A DNA stretch of 26,509 nucleotides from JAYRWN01 sp041917975 (GTDB lineage Bacteria > Bacteroidota > Bacteroidia > Chitinophagales > Saprospiraceae): positions 1 to 26,509 of the forward strand of contig JAYRWN010000185.1 in assembly GCA_041917975.1 (NCBI GenBank), in the 5' to 3' direction. The notes below the pieces were generated by a model that worked only from the letters and a program-made list of their open reading frames with translations, searched no databases and was not told where the DNA came from. Of this stretch, positions 7,791-16,925 are shown in pieces; within the stretch, counting starts at the first letter, position 1, and every line of letters starts with the position of its first letter. A program made the translations under genes and the position numbers.

Positions 7791-8528
7791 ATGACTTTTC
7801 ACAAGAAAAAATGGTTTAAGTACTTCAAAAATTTCATCATTGGAGTAGGCGCTTCAATTGTTATGATTGGAGCCTTAGGAAAAATTAACAGTGAACCCTG
7901 GGGTGGATTCATGATTACAGTCGGGTTGATTACTGAAGCAGTGCTCTTCGCTTTGCTTGGTATCCTGCCTCCGGAAAAAGACTATTACTGGGAAAAATTA
8001 TATCCGGGATTGGACGATTATCATGCTAACATTGCCAGCATTACTCAGGGAGAACTGCCTGATATGGCTCGCCCTATCAACGGAGAAGTGGTTGAGGCTC
8101 AATTAGATGGTATGTTGTCAGAATTGCAAACCTTATCCCGCAGTATTGGATCATTAAAAGCTTTGCAGGAAGTGGACTTTTCTCAAACGTCCAACCAGCT
8201 GAAGACCATGGGTAATTTTTATTCGCGTATGACTGAGGCGATGACTCACATGCATGAGACCGTTGAAGATGTGAAAGCATATCGTTCCAACATCAGCAAT
8301 CTGAATGAAAACCTGACGGGTTTGAATACAGTGTATAGCGGTGTGCTTAATTCTTTCCAGGCCGGTAATTTTAACAATAAGATGAGTGAGAGTGTCAATT
8401 CACTGAATGAAACACTGGAAGGAACTAAACAATACCAGTCCAACCTGGCTTCCTTAAACCGTAATCTGAATTCGCTGAACTCTGTGTATGGCAATATTTT
8501 GAATGCTTATACAGCCCCACGCGGATAG
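7791..8528 (+). CDS. gldL: T9SS/gliding motor protein GldL/PorL
   Basis: GldL is the inner-membrane stator-like subunit that, with GldM, converts proton flow into motion for type IX secretion and gliding. Two transmembrane helices are clear (about residues 15-31 and 38-58). E49 lies in the second helix, the place of the membrane-embedded glutamate described as essential in Flavobacterium GldL; K31 is at the end of the first. A 190-residue cytoplasmic part follows, beginning LPPEKDYYWEKLYPGL. Two copies of a helical unit, K-x-Y-x-S-N...LN...L-N-x-V-Y, occur at about 162-189 and 213-240. The ATG at 7791 follows a 144-base gap with the gldK terminator; gldM follows after 42 bases. Confidence 0.95.
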   Translation: MTFHKKKWFKYFKNFIIGVGASIVMIGALGKINSEPWGGFMITVGLITEAVLFALLGILPPEKDYYWEKLYPGLDDYHANIASITQGELPDMARPINGEVVEAQLDGMLSELQTLSRSIGSLKALQEVDFSQTSNQLKTMGNFYSRMTEAMTHMHETVEDVKAYRSNISNLNENLTGLNTVYSGVLNSFQAGNFNNKMSESVNSLNETLEGTKQYQSNLASLNRNLNSLNSVYGNILNAYTAPRG

Positions 8529-8570
8529 TTAAACATTATTTAAAAACACAATCTCTAAAAATAATAGATC

Positions 8571-10130
8571 ATGTCTATTCCAAAGGAACCGCGGCAGTTG
8601 ATGATCAACATCATGTATTTGGTTCTGACAGCATTGTTGGCTTTAAACGTTTCTGCTGAAATATTTAACGCTTTCAAAGTGGTTGACGACGGGTTGAAAA
8701 AATCCAATACCGTATTGGATTCGGAAAATTCGGCAAAGCCAGACCAAATCCAAAAACTGTCCAAGAAAAAAGAGGCTGAACTGGCTAAATATGCGGAGAT
8801 GGCGCCTAAAGTACGCGCTTTATCCCAAGAATTTAGCGAATACATAGATGGTATAGTCAATAAACTTATCGATGATGCAGGAGACCGTAACGGAAGTGTC
8901 GGCGATGGAGATTATTATGATATCAAGGGCCGGAAAGAATTAAAAGGCATAAAGAATAAAGACGTAACCACCCAGATGTTGGTGGATGAAGGTAAAGGTG
9001 AAGAAATTAAAGCCAAAATACTGGAGCTGCGCAGCAAATTTCTGGAGAATGTTGACGAAGCTGACCGTGCTGCTTTCGAAAGCAAGTTAGCTTTAAACAT
9101 CGACGAGGAGTCCTGGAAAGCCACCAAAGACAAAAAGAGTTGGGCGGACTTTAACTTCAGGCAGATGCCTTTGGGGGCTACGATGCCGATCTTTACCAAG
9201 TTTAAAAATGATGCCAAAAGTACTGAAAACGCTATCCTGGATTATTACTTAGACAAAGTAGGTGGTACGGATATCGTATTCGATGAATTTCAGGTAGTGG
9301 CTGCGCCAAAAAAATCTTACCTAACTAAGGGTGAGACTTATGAGGCCAACATCTTTTTGTCAGCCGCCAGTAAAAACGTAGAAAACTTAAGTATTCGGGT
9401 CAATGGTGCCGCTGTACCGGTACAAAACGGGGTAGCTAAATTTTCTGCTGCCGCCAGTGCTCCTGGGGTTAAAAAATATAACGCCAGCATCTCTTTTACC
9501 AACCCGGTAACCAAAGAGGTGACCACGCGTACTCAAGAATTTGAATATGAAGTGGGCGAACGCTCAGCTTCTGTTTCCCTGGATAAAATGAATGTATTTT
9601 ATGTAGGGGTGGATAATCCCATTACAGTGGCTGCTGCCGGTATATCCAGTAACGACCTGAAAGTAAGCGCTGAAAATGTATCTCTGAGTCCGAACGGCTC
9701 AGCGAAATACATTGTCAATGCTAAAGTTCCAGGAACTGCAAAAATAAGGCTATCGGCCAATGGCATAAATCCAATAGAATATAATTATAAAGTAAAACCT
9801 ATTCCGGACCCGATTCCTCGTATCGGTGGTATAAAGGAGTCTGAAATGGGTAATGGTACCTTTAAAGGCCAGGATAGGATGGTAGCCGTTTTGGAGAATT
9901 TTGACTTCGACGCTCGATGTGATATTGCCGGGTTCCGCATTGTACGGGTCAGCCGTGGTATGGACCCGCAGATTGAAACCAATACCGGTGGGGCCTTTAC
10001 CCCAGGTACAGTAGGTATCATCAATCAGGCTAAGCCAGGCGATCGTTTTTTCTTTGAAAACATCCGCTGCAAATGCCCGGGAGATGCTGCCACCAGAAAA
10101 TTACCTGAATTGGTAGTAAACATAAAATAA
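8571..10130 (+). CDS. gldM: T9SS/gliding motor protein GldM/PorM
   Basis: GldM is the single-span inner-membrane protein whose large periplasmic part reaches the GldK-GldN ring and passes on the motion driven by GldL. The N-terminus, MSIPKEPRQLMINIMYLVLT, is the family hallmark and contains the start of the only membrane helix (about residues 10-29). The rest is periplasmic: a long helical region to about residue 210, then strand-rich domains (for example FDEFQVVAAPKKSYLTKGE and SVSLDKMNVFYVGVDNPITV), ending in the C-terminal domain with CDIAGFRIVRVSRGMDP. The length, 519 residues, is normal for the four-domain protein. It is 42 bases after gldL and 19 before gldN. Confidence 0.96.
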   Translation: MSIPKEPRQLMINIMYLVLTALLALNVSAEIFNAFKVVDDGLKKSNTVLDSENSAKPDQIQKLSKKKEAELAKYAEMAPKVRALSQEFSEYIDGIVNKLIDDAGDRNGSVGDGDYYDIKGRKELKGIKNKDVTTQMLVDEGKGEEIKAKILELRSKFLENVDEADRAAFESKLALNIDEESWKATKDKKSWADFNFRQMPLGATMPIFTKFKNDAKSTENAILDYYLDKVGGTDIVFDEFQVVAAPKKSYLTKGETYEANIFLSAASKNVENLSIRVNGAAVPVQNGVAKFSAAASAPGVKKYNASISFTNPVTKEVTTRTQEFEYEVGERSASVSLDKMNVFYVGVDNPITVAAAGISSNDLKVSAENVSLSPNGSAKYIVNAKVPGTAKIRLSANGINPIEYNYKVKPIPDPIPRIGGIKESEMGNGTFKGQDRMVAVLENFDFDARCDIAGFRIVRVSRGMDPQIETNTGGAFTPGTVGIINQAKPGDRFFFENIRCKCPGDAATRKLPELVVNIK

Positions 10131-10149
10131 AAGCAAGCTTTAAGCAATC

Positions 10150-11010
10150 ATGAAAAACTTATTGATCATTCCTTGTGTGTTTCTTTCTCTGGGATTAGCA
10201 GCCCAGAATCCTCAGACCTTACAGGCTGAAAAAATTATGACCGAGTCCAGCAACCCGCTTGATGGGCAATTTTTGGATGGCATTGTGCCTAAAACGCTGA
10301 TCCTGGAAAATAGGGTATTACCCTATGAGCCGGTACGCGAAGCGGACGTGCCATGGGAGAAAAAGATCTGGAGGGTAGTGGATACGCGTGAAAAAATTAA
10401 TCTCCCGTTTGTATATCCGGAAAAACCCTTTATGACAATTTTGAATGAAGGGGCTCAAAATGGGGACTTTGTCGTGTTTAAAGACGACAAATTCGAAATG
10501 ATGATGACGCCGGAGGATCTGGAATCGAAACTTTATTCTATGGATACTTTAGCGGTAACTGACCCGGAAACTTACGAAGTGACCACTAAAATTTACCGCA
10601 ATGAGTTGGATCCATTGGACATAAGACGCTTTAGGATCAAGGAAGTATGGTTTTTTGACAAGGAAGCATCCCGGATGAAAACACGTATTCTCGGTATAGC
10701 TCCGATCAAAGATGTGAAAGATGCTACTACCGGAGAGCTGAAGTATGAGGAGCCTCTTTTCTGGGTATATTATCCCCAGGCTAGAGAAGTCCTCTCCAAA
10801 TACCGTGTATTCAATGAGGCGAATGATGCCGCTCCCATGACCTGGGAGATGGTGCTTGAGGATCGGATGTTTGCCAGTTATATTTATAAGGAATCCAATG
10901 TATTGGATCGCCGCTTACAGGATTACCTGAAAGGCATCGATATATTATTGGAATCTGAAAATATTAAAAACAGCTTGCTGAACCGCGAAGTAGATCTTTG
11001 GGAATATTAA
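10150..11010 (+). CDS. gldN: T9SS ring protein GldN/PorN
   Basis: GldN (PorN) is a periplasmic protein that binds GldK to make the type IX ring and contacts the tip of GldM. The 286-residue protein begins with a signal peptide (MKNLLIIPCVFLSLGLAAQ). Family features are VPWEKKIWRVVDTREKINLP and the pattern FDKEASRMKTRILGIAPIKD, followed by EPLFWVYYPQAREVLSKYRVFN. The C-terminal part contains TWEMVLEDRMFASYIYKESN. It starts 19 bases after gldM and is the last gene of the run; a strong terminator follows. No second copy (gldO) is present here. Confidence 0.95.
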   Translation: MKNLLIIPCVFLSLGLAAQNPQTLQAEKIMTESSNPLDGQFLDGIVPKTLILENRVLPYEPVREADVPWEKKIWRVVDTREKINLPFVYPEKPFMTILNEGAQNGDFVVFKDDKFEMMMTPEDLESKLYSMDTLAVTDPETYEVTTKIYRNELDPLDIRRFRIKEVWFFDKEASRMKTRILGIAPIKDVKDATTGELKYEEPLFWVYYPQAREVLSKYRVFNEANDAAPMTWEMVLEDRMFASYIYKESNVLDRRLQDYLKGIDILLESENIKNSLLNREVDLWEY

Positions 11011-11033
11011 TAGGATATTTTTTATGATATATG

Positions 11034-11065
11034 AAGAGGGATGGCCAGACCACTCCCTCTTTTTT
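11034..11065. terminator. bidirectional terminator between gldN and the serine hydrolase gene
   Basis: A perfect eight-base stem, AAGAGGGA (11034-11041) with TCCCTCTT (11054-11061), followed on the plus strand by TTTTT. It lies between two convergent genes. The plus-strand T-run ends the porP-gldN transcript; on the minus strand the trailing sequence is less T-rich, so it may work mainly for gldN. Confidence 0.75.
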
Positions 11066-11082
11066 CATTTAAGGTGGAAAAA

Positions 11083-12615
11083 TTATTTCTTATCCACGCG
11101 TTTTGCATGAATTTCTTCAAAAAAAATGTCCTCATTGGGAACATCGAATTCCAAAGCTTTGACCTGCTGATTATTGTTGTCCAGGATAAACTGGATAGTG
11201 CCAAAGTCAAACCAGGCGTGAGGTTCTTGCCAGTTAATCAGGAAGGTCTGGTGGTGCCAGTGAGTCAGGGTGGCATTTAAAGCCGGAGCATGCGGAAATC
11301 GCAATTCTAAATCCGATCCTTTAACGTCAATTAATACTTCCCCAAAGAGAGGGTCATAAAAAGTACCGGCTAGTTGCGCTAAGGGTAATAAAGGACGTGT
11401 ACCTAATACACGCGCCTTCTGCCTTTCTTCCACCCAGCGGCGACGCTCAGCTTGCCCTTTCCGTTCGTTTTCCAATCCAATCTGACTCCAATTACGCTCT
11501 GGCAAGCCTAGATATTGGGCTGAGATATAATTGCATAACATGCTGCCTATAGACGTCATACTGTTGGTTAATACCACAAGGCCTAAATTTAGATCCGGTA
11601 CCAAAAGTACTTGTGAATACATGCCATCATAACCACCGCTATGGGAGAGTACACGTTTTCCGTTCGTCTCACTGATACTCCATCCTAAGGCATAACCGGC
11701 AAAATTTCGACCTGGATAAACATTACGGGTTGCCGGATTTACATTGAAACTATTGTGAAGTGACCAAAATATCTCTTGCGCTTCTGGTTTGTAAATCGAG
11801 AAGCCGTTCCATGAACCTTGATTCAGGTGTAACTGCAGCCAATGGGTCATATCGTGAACACTGGAAAGCAACCCTCCTGCAGCCCCCATGTTATCCCAAT
11901 TGGCATAAGCTATAGGTTCCGCCGGTCCAAAGATGCTTTTATGTGGTGTGGCAAAGTTGCCCGCGGTGGCCAGCGTACTAATGGAAGTCTGTGTGCGGGA
12001 CATGCCCAAAGGCACTAGAATACGCTGATGGACAAACTTATCCCAACTTTGTCCACTGACTGCTTTAATCACTTCCCCCGCGGCCATGAACATCAGGTTG
12101 GAATACCCATAACCGGCTCGAAACTCATATGCTTGGGGTAAGTATCTGGCTCTTTTAACGGATTCTTCAGCACTGTAAAGGCTTTTAAACCAGATAACAT
12201 CTCCACTGAAAGTACCCAGACCAACCCGATGGCATAAAAGATCACGCACAGTAGTATGACTGGTGACATATGGGTCATAAAGCTGAAAATAGGGTAAATA
12301 GCGTTGGACCGGGTCATCCCATTTTAGTTTGCCTTCTTCAACCAGGAGTGCGATGGAGGTGGAAATAAAGGCTTTGGTATTTGACGCGATGGCAAAAAGA
12401 GTATGCTCATCCACGTTGTCTACACCTCCCACACTTTTCACGCCATAACCCTTGGACAAAACCACATTCCCATCTTTGATTATGGCCACAGCAAGACCAG
12501 GCACTTGCCATGCAGTACGGGCTTGGTCAATGTATTGATCAATTGTTTGCGGGTTGGGCTGAGCCGGTAGAGACAGGACCAACCAAAGCCCTACGAAAGC
12601 AAGTAAGAATTTCAT
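11083..12615 (-). CDS. secreted serine hydrolase, class C beta-lactamase/esterase type, with DUF3471-like tail
   Basis: A 510-residue member of the serine beta-lactamase-like superfamily (beta-lactamase class C, D-Ala-D-Ala carboxypeptidases, esterases). The three catalytic motifs are S78-N-T-K81, Y171-S-N173 and H325-S-G-G328. The signal peptide is MKFLLAFVGLWLVLSLPAQ, so the enzyme is periplasmic or secreted. The C-terminal 100 residues (from LAQLAGTFYDPLFGE) match the small beta-rich DUF3471-type domain often found after this catalytic domain. The frame can be extended to 12720, but the extra 35 residues are not a signal peptide, so I chose ATG 12615. True beta-lactamase activity is unlikely from this architecture; peptidase or esterase activity is more likely, and the substrate is unknown. 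Confidence 0.9.
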   Translation of the reverse strand: MKFLLAFVGLWLVLSLPAQPNPQTIDQYIDQARTAWQVPGLAVAIIKDGNVVLSKGYGVKSVGGVDNVDEHTLFAIASNTKAFISTSIALLVEEGKLKWDDPVQRYLPYFQLYDPYVTSHTTVRDLLCHRVGLGTFSGDVIWFKSLYSAEESVKRARYLPQAYEFRAGYGYSNLMFMAAGEVIKAVSGQSWDKFVHQRILVPLGMSRTQTSISTLATAGNFATPHKSIFGPAEPIAYANWDNMGAAGGLLSSVHDMTHWLQLHLNQGSWNGFSIYKPEAQEIFWSLHNSFNVNPATRNVYPGRNFAGYALGWSISETNGKRVLSHSGGYDGMYSQVLLVPDLNLGLVVLTNSMTSIGSMLCNYISAQYLGLPERNWSQIGLENERKGQAERRRWVEERQKARVLGTRPLLPLAQLAGTFYDPLFGEVLIDVKGSDLELRFPHAPALNATLTHWHHQTFLINWQEPHAWFDFGTIQFILDNNNQQVKALEFDVPNEDIFFEEIHAKRVDKK

Positions 12616-12639
12616 GAAAACGTATTTGGTGAGTTTAGG

Positions 12640-12670
12640 CAAAATAAGGTACTGCAGCCAGCAGTTCAAA
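12640..12670 (-). promoter_or_regulatory. probable promoter of the serine hydrolase gene
   Basis: On the minus strand TTTG (12670-12667), 20 bases, then TATTTTG (12646-12640) match the Bacteroidota -33/-7 arrangement; the -7 box is one base shorter than TAnnTTTG. The expected RNA start is near 12633, giving a leader of under 20 bases before ATG 12615, which also supports that start. Confidence 0.4.
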
Positions 12671-12745
12671 ACATTAACCTTTTTTTTTGCCGGTGCTACA
12701 AAAATGCCGCCATTGGCCATATTTTGACCTAATCGAGGTATAAAA

Positions 12746-12776
12746 AAAAGAGGCAGGATTTTGTCCTGCCTCTTTT
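12746..12776 (-). terminator. strong rho-independent terminator after the large T9SS cargo gene
   Basis: A perfect 13-base stem, AAAAGAGGCAGGA (12746-12758) with TCCTGCCTCTTTT (12764-12776), and a five-base loop. On the minus strand it is followed by eight or more T residues in a row counting the stem end. It lies about 45 bases past the stop of the large minus-strand gene and separates it from the serine hydrolase gene. Confidence 0.9.
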
Positions 12777-12818
12777 AAAATATTCAAATAACAAAAAATT
12801 CAAAAATATAACTTAACC

Positions 12819-15800
12819 CTACCGGTTGGTTTTAATGATTAAAGGGTGAGTGGAACGCAGCCCATCCTTTTGTAATACCACATAATACATGCCCGGAGCT
12901 AAGTGATTAACATCCATTTGATATTGGGTTTGACCTTTCCAATGCAATTTCGTCGATTGGCCTAATACATTGAGGAGTTCTACTACCTCTACAGTTGGCT
13001 CATAGACCTGAATGTTGACCATATTACGCGCCGGGTTTGGAAATAGTAAGGCGGGAATAGATTTTGAGGTTACTGGCGTAATGTGGATGCTTCCGTCTTT
13101 TAGCTGAGCCTGAGTTTCGAAGCCCAGATCATCATAAACCCGAGGATCACCAAAACGGATATCTGTATAAGCGCCTGCCGGTCCTATGGTGCGGAAGTTA
13201 AGATTTAGCAAAGTATGGCCACTCAGATTTGTCACTTCCTGTTCACCAATCCAGGTGATGGTTAGTACACCTTGGTCCAGTCGTGAATAATCCAAGGCTT
13301 GTTCATTGAATCCAGGTAATGCCAAGTTGAACGTATTAACATCCTCTAATTTAACAACTGATTCATCCCAATGAACCTCCATAGTTATAGCTCTTAACCC
13401 TTCCGATGGTTGGATGGTCAACGGGTATTGCAAGGTGGTACCTACTGACGCGGTCAGGTCTGGACCACTCAGAGAGGTATAAGATTGACGCGTAGCCAGG
13501 TTGTTTTGAATAGTCTGGTAATTGGTGTTAAAATTCACATCACCTATTTTAATTCCATAAAAATTACGTCCCGACGCATTGGTACTGAAGGGGTTAAAAA
13601 TATAGGTTGTGCGGTACGTATGGTTTTTCGCTTTGTCAGTGGTGAGGGTCTCGGTAGTGGGAATGAATACCCAACTGGGGTGCATACCAAAGGAGGAAGC
13701 AGCTCCCAAAATGACCTGTTGCAGCATCTGCACATCGGTGGAATTAATACTGCCTGAATGATTTACATCTGCGGCTACGTATTGTTCTGGTCTGCTAAAA
13801 ATTGCGCGACCGGCGATGTGGTTTTGTATGGCGATGAGATCTCCGATATCCAGGCCTGAGCGGATATCATTAGACTTGTGACATTCCACGGTAAGAATAC
13901 GGCCGCTGCCTAATTGATTAAAGCGGTAGAACCCTAATCCTCCGGTAATGAATAGCCTGGCTGAGCTTATTCCGGGAGTGGTATTGTCAATCAGGATAAC
14001 GTCGGCATTATTGATCTTTTCTTTGGAGTAGGAAATAATTTCTCCTTCAATGTATTTGCTGGGTGTACCAATACAAACACTTCCATGCCGGATATAATAG
14101 TCTACCGGCAGGGCATTCTTGTATACCGCAATGGGTACAGGTTCATTATCAATGATGATGTTAGAGGTTTGACCGGCTATATTCTTTAATTTAACTCGCA
14201 GGTTAAATAAAGTGGTACCGTCCGGATAGGTAAGCCCATCGTTATTCACCCATGAAAATGCCCACACTTCACCGGGCTCTAGTTCATAAAAGCTGGGCAA
14301 AGAGCTAAACAAATTGACGGTACTAAATCCAATGATCTGCCCTACCATGGTGTCTTCCATACGAATGGTGTAACTGGCGCCGGTAATGTTAGAGAAATTA
14401 TACACTTTCACCGGTACATCTATTTCAGTCATTGCCGTTCCGCATACCTGTCCAAATTCAAAGGTCACTTTATCATACTCTGTTATGCAGCAACCCGGAT
14501 AATAAACCGGGAAACAATAACAGATGCGATGGCATCCTTTGGTGGCCACGACACAGACCAGGTAATAACCCGGTGCGCCAAAGCGGGCTTTCAATTGGCG
14601 GGATGTGGGAGAATACCCTGTGGCATAACTCAGACCACTGGACAAGGACCAGTCGGTTTTATCCCATTCCGGCATGCCGCTGATGGACAATTCGTCATCT
14701 TCAATACTAATGATTGGTGCGCTGTGGGTAGGTGGGGTGGCATCACTGGTGCAAGATGCGCCGGGACAGAACGTCTTACATATCTTGCTGCTGCCGCAGG
14801 CATTGTAGATGGTAAGACATACCGTATAACATTTACCGCTGGTAAATTTCACCCGTGGTTTAGAATCGGTTCCTCCGCTTTTTGACCCTCCACCATAGTC
14901 CCACTCATATCCAGAGGCATTTTTTGAAACGGTCCCATCCAGGGTATATTCTTGCGTACTACTATTATACGTAAAAGTGAAGAAAGCTTCCGGTTCATTG
15001 GTACAGGTACCTATGGTTACTTTTTTGCAGCATTCATAGACTTTCGTACTGCCACGGAAGACCTTATAGCATACATTAAAGGTGCCGGAGTTTGGAAAAC
15101 GGCAGATGGGATTTTTAGAATTTTTGTTGGTGCCATCGATAAAGGTAGCTCCTGAGCCGGATGGCAACGTCCATTCATAAGAGATCGTTCCACTTTCATC
15201 CGTGCAATAATCCTGGTAGAACACTAATTCATTAGCGGTGCGCGGTCGCCAGGTAAAACACTGAAAACATTCGGTACAAGAGGATACACAAGCGCCGGGC
15301 GTCCAGGTGGTGTGGCCATCACACTGGGCCACGCAGGAATTGCTGTAAGTTTTACCACCAGCACATACAGGACTGTAGATAAGCGGGCAAATACATTCAC
15401 AATTGCCAATGTTCCATTCTTCATCCGTATAGCCGGCGCATTCGGCAAAGCAGGCGCTGCGGTAGGTATTGCCTTCGTACAAACACACTTGCTGGTCCAG
15501 CGGGGTAATCACGCAGTCCAGGCAGCCGGTGCGGTACATACAAATGTCATCCACATAATAATGATTACCGGTATTGGCAAAAAAGTTTATAGCGCCTAGT
15601 TTTTTGCTGGACAAAGTGCCGCCGGATACGGTGCCATGAGACCAAGTCCAGTGACCGACGTATTCGCCATTGATGTATAATTCTACAATGTTCTCATCTA
15701 TGTCTATGATTTGGGTACAGGAGAACCATTGATTGCGCGGGAAGTTAAAATTAAACTGGGTGGTGCGCAAATATTCCACTGTTCCTTGTCCTGTACTGTT

Positions 15801-16664
15801 AAAGCGCACCTCGTAAGCCCAGTGACCGCCATCTTTATTGTGCTGAAGGTTATAATACCCGCTGGAACCATTCACGACGTACATTTTCCAGGTGAGCCGG
15901 TAGCGGCCAAATTCGAGATTGCCAAAAGGTAATAACACATCGGGGCTTGTTGTCCCTCGCTGTACCCGTAAGGATTTAGAACCGGTATAAGCCCGAGTGT
16001 TAGACACAGAGGCGTCGGCAGACGTGGAGGCATATTTTTTCCAGATGGTGGATTGTGAAGAGATATTGCCGGTGTTATATATCTCAAAATTTTCATGAAA
16101 ACTTAATCCACGAAAATTGTAGGATTGGCGGCAGGCGGAAGGGCTGGGGCGATTATAGCAGGTGAGGGTAATGCGATAGTTCCCCTGAATAGATGAATGA
16201 TAACCATCGACGATCACGTAAATATTTTCAAATTGCCGAAGATAAATAGGGCCAATTTGCTCGGTGGAAGTCCCAGAGCGGGTGCTTTTGCCCAGACAGG
16301 AATTACTACTGGTGCCGTTACAAATATCCCACATCAGAAATATATCCAAATCCGCCGTAAGGTTGCTCAAGGTGATAAAATACCAATCGTCCTTGGGCAG
16401 ATTTAACTTATACACGCGGTCCTCACCATTGAAGGATGATGAACTGGTGTGGCACGGGTAGTCACCGATGTTCCAATCGTTGCCACCCCCTAAGGTGCTA
16501 GAGTTATGCGAACCGCAAGCGAGCATATAAGGGTTGGAGCAATTTTCTCCCGCTGACCATACACTGAGTGATAAGAGGCAAATAGACCATAAGGTTAACC
16601 CCAAGCGTATCATAAGCCGAAAGGGGAGCTTGGATCTTACATTGGAAAGGCGCAGACTTTTCAT
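12819..16664 (-). CDS. large multidomain secreted protein with T9SS type A sorting domain
   Basis: A predicted type IX passenger of 1281 residues; function unknown. In order: signal peptide (hydrophobic core about 22-37); pre-peptidase-C-like beta domain (about 36-170, with DRVYKLNLPKDDWYFITL); a jelly-roll/concanavalin-like domain (about 189-380, LYINGEYVG, ending YYVDDICMY); two cysteine-rich Kazal-like modules (380-424 and 424-459, the second with CPLIYSPVCAGGKTYSNSCV); PKD-like domains rich in paired cysteines (465-640); an unassigned beta region (about 725-850); a dockerin-type pair (931-986, second repeat AADVNHSGSINSTDVQMLQQ); a cohesin-like domain (1065-1195); and a C-terminal sorting domain (1202-1281: LLFPNPARNMVNI, LAPGMYYVVL). 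ATG 16664 is preferred over TTG 16718. No catalytic domain is recognisable, so adhesion or a matrix role is likelier than hydrolysis. Confidence 0.88.
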   Translation of the reverse strand: MKSLRLSNVRSKLPFRLMIRLGLTLWSICLLSLSVWSAGENCSNPYMLACGSHNSSTLGGGNDWNIGDYPCHTSSSSFNGEDRVYKLNLPKDDWYFITLSNLTADLDIFLMWDICNGTSSNSCLGKSTRSGTSTEQIGPIYLRQFENIYVIVDGYHSSIQGNYRITLTCYNRPSPSACRQSYNFRGLSFHENFEIYNTGNISSQSTIWKKYASTSADASVSNTRAYTGSKSLRVQRGTTSPDVLLPFGNLEFGRYRLTWKMYVVNGSSGYYNLQHNKDGGHWAYEVRFNSTGQGTVEYLRTTQFNFNFPRNQWFSCTQIIDIDENIVELYINGEYVGHWTWSHGTVSGGTLSSKKLGAINFFANTGNHYYVDDICMYRTGCLDCVITPLDQQVCLYEGNTYRSACFAECAGYTDEEWNIGNCECICPLIYSPVCAGGKTYSNSCVAQCDGHTTWTPGACVSSCTECFQCFTWRPRTANELVFYQDYCTDESGTISYEWTLPSGSGATFIDGTNKNSKNPICRFPNSGTFNVCYKVFRGSTKVYECCKKVTIGTCTNEPEAFFTFTYNSSTQEYTLDGTVSKNASGYEWDYGGGSKSGGTDSKPRVKFTSGKCYTVCLTIYNACGSSKICKTFCPGASCTSDATPPTHSAPIISIEDDELSISGMPEWDKTDWSLSSGLSYATGYSPTSRQLKARFGAPGYYLVCVVATKGCHRICYCFPVYYPGCCITEYDKVTFEFGQVCGTAMTEIDVPVKVYNFSNITGASYTIRMEDTMVGQIIGFSTVNLFSSLPSFYELEPGEVWAFSWVNNDGLTYPDGTTLFNLRVKLKNIAGQTSNIIIDNEPVPIAVYKNALPVDYYIRHGSVCIGTPSKYIEGEIISYSKEKINNADVILIDNTTPGISSARLFITGGLGFYRFNQLGSGRILTVECHKSNDIRSGLDIGDLIAIQNHIAGRAIFSRPEQYVAADVNHSGSINSTDVQMLQQVILGAASSFGMHPSWVFIPTTETLTTDKAKNHTYRTTYIFNPFSTNASGRNFYGIKIGDVNFNTNYQTIQNNLATRQSYTSLSGPDLTASVGTTLQYPLTIQPSEGLRAITMEVHWDESVVKLEDVNTFNLALPGFNEQALDYSRLDQGVLTITWIGEQEVTNLSGHTLLNLNFRTIGPAGAYTDIRFGDPRVYDDLGFETQAQLKDGSIHITPVTSKSIPALLFPNPARNMVNIQVYEPTVEVVELLNVLGQSTKLHWKGQTQYQMDVNHLAPGMYYVVLQKDGLRSTHPLIIKTNR

Positions 16665-16925
16665 AATATTAGGTTTGTGGTTGGTGAATGCTTTTGGAGG
16701 TATAGACGAATAAAACAAGGATATCGTCAGGTACCCGCTTTCAATTTACGAAGTGTTTTGAATATTATTAATGTACCACGTAAAACAGTTTAACCTAGAA
16801 TTAATTTTTTGCAAAGTTATCTTCATTGGGGAGCAGATTCCAGGCGTTTACTTTGTTTGCCGTTAAGGAATTTGTACCGGAGAGCTATAGAAAATGTTTA
16901 TTTTAATGGCCAAATACAATGACCA

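Noticed and set aside
8555..8860. Minus-strand frame over the start of gldM
   Set aside because: It is antisense to the conserved GldM N-terminus; no start context or homology is visible.
11281..12615. Serine hydrolase as a true antibiotic-resistance beta-lactamase
   Set aside because: The SxxK, YxN and HxG motifs are shared by many esterases and peptidases, and the DUF3471-like tail is typical of non-resistance homologues.
14529..14885. A 118-codon plus-strand frame inside the large T9SS cargo gene
   Set aside because: It is antisense to the cysteine-rich, Gly/Ser/Thr-rich coding region, which leaves open frames by composition; its product has no family features.
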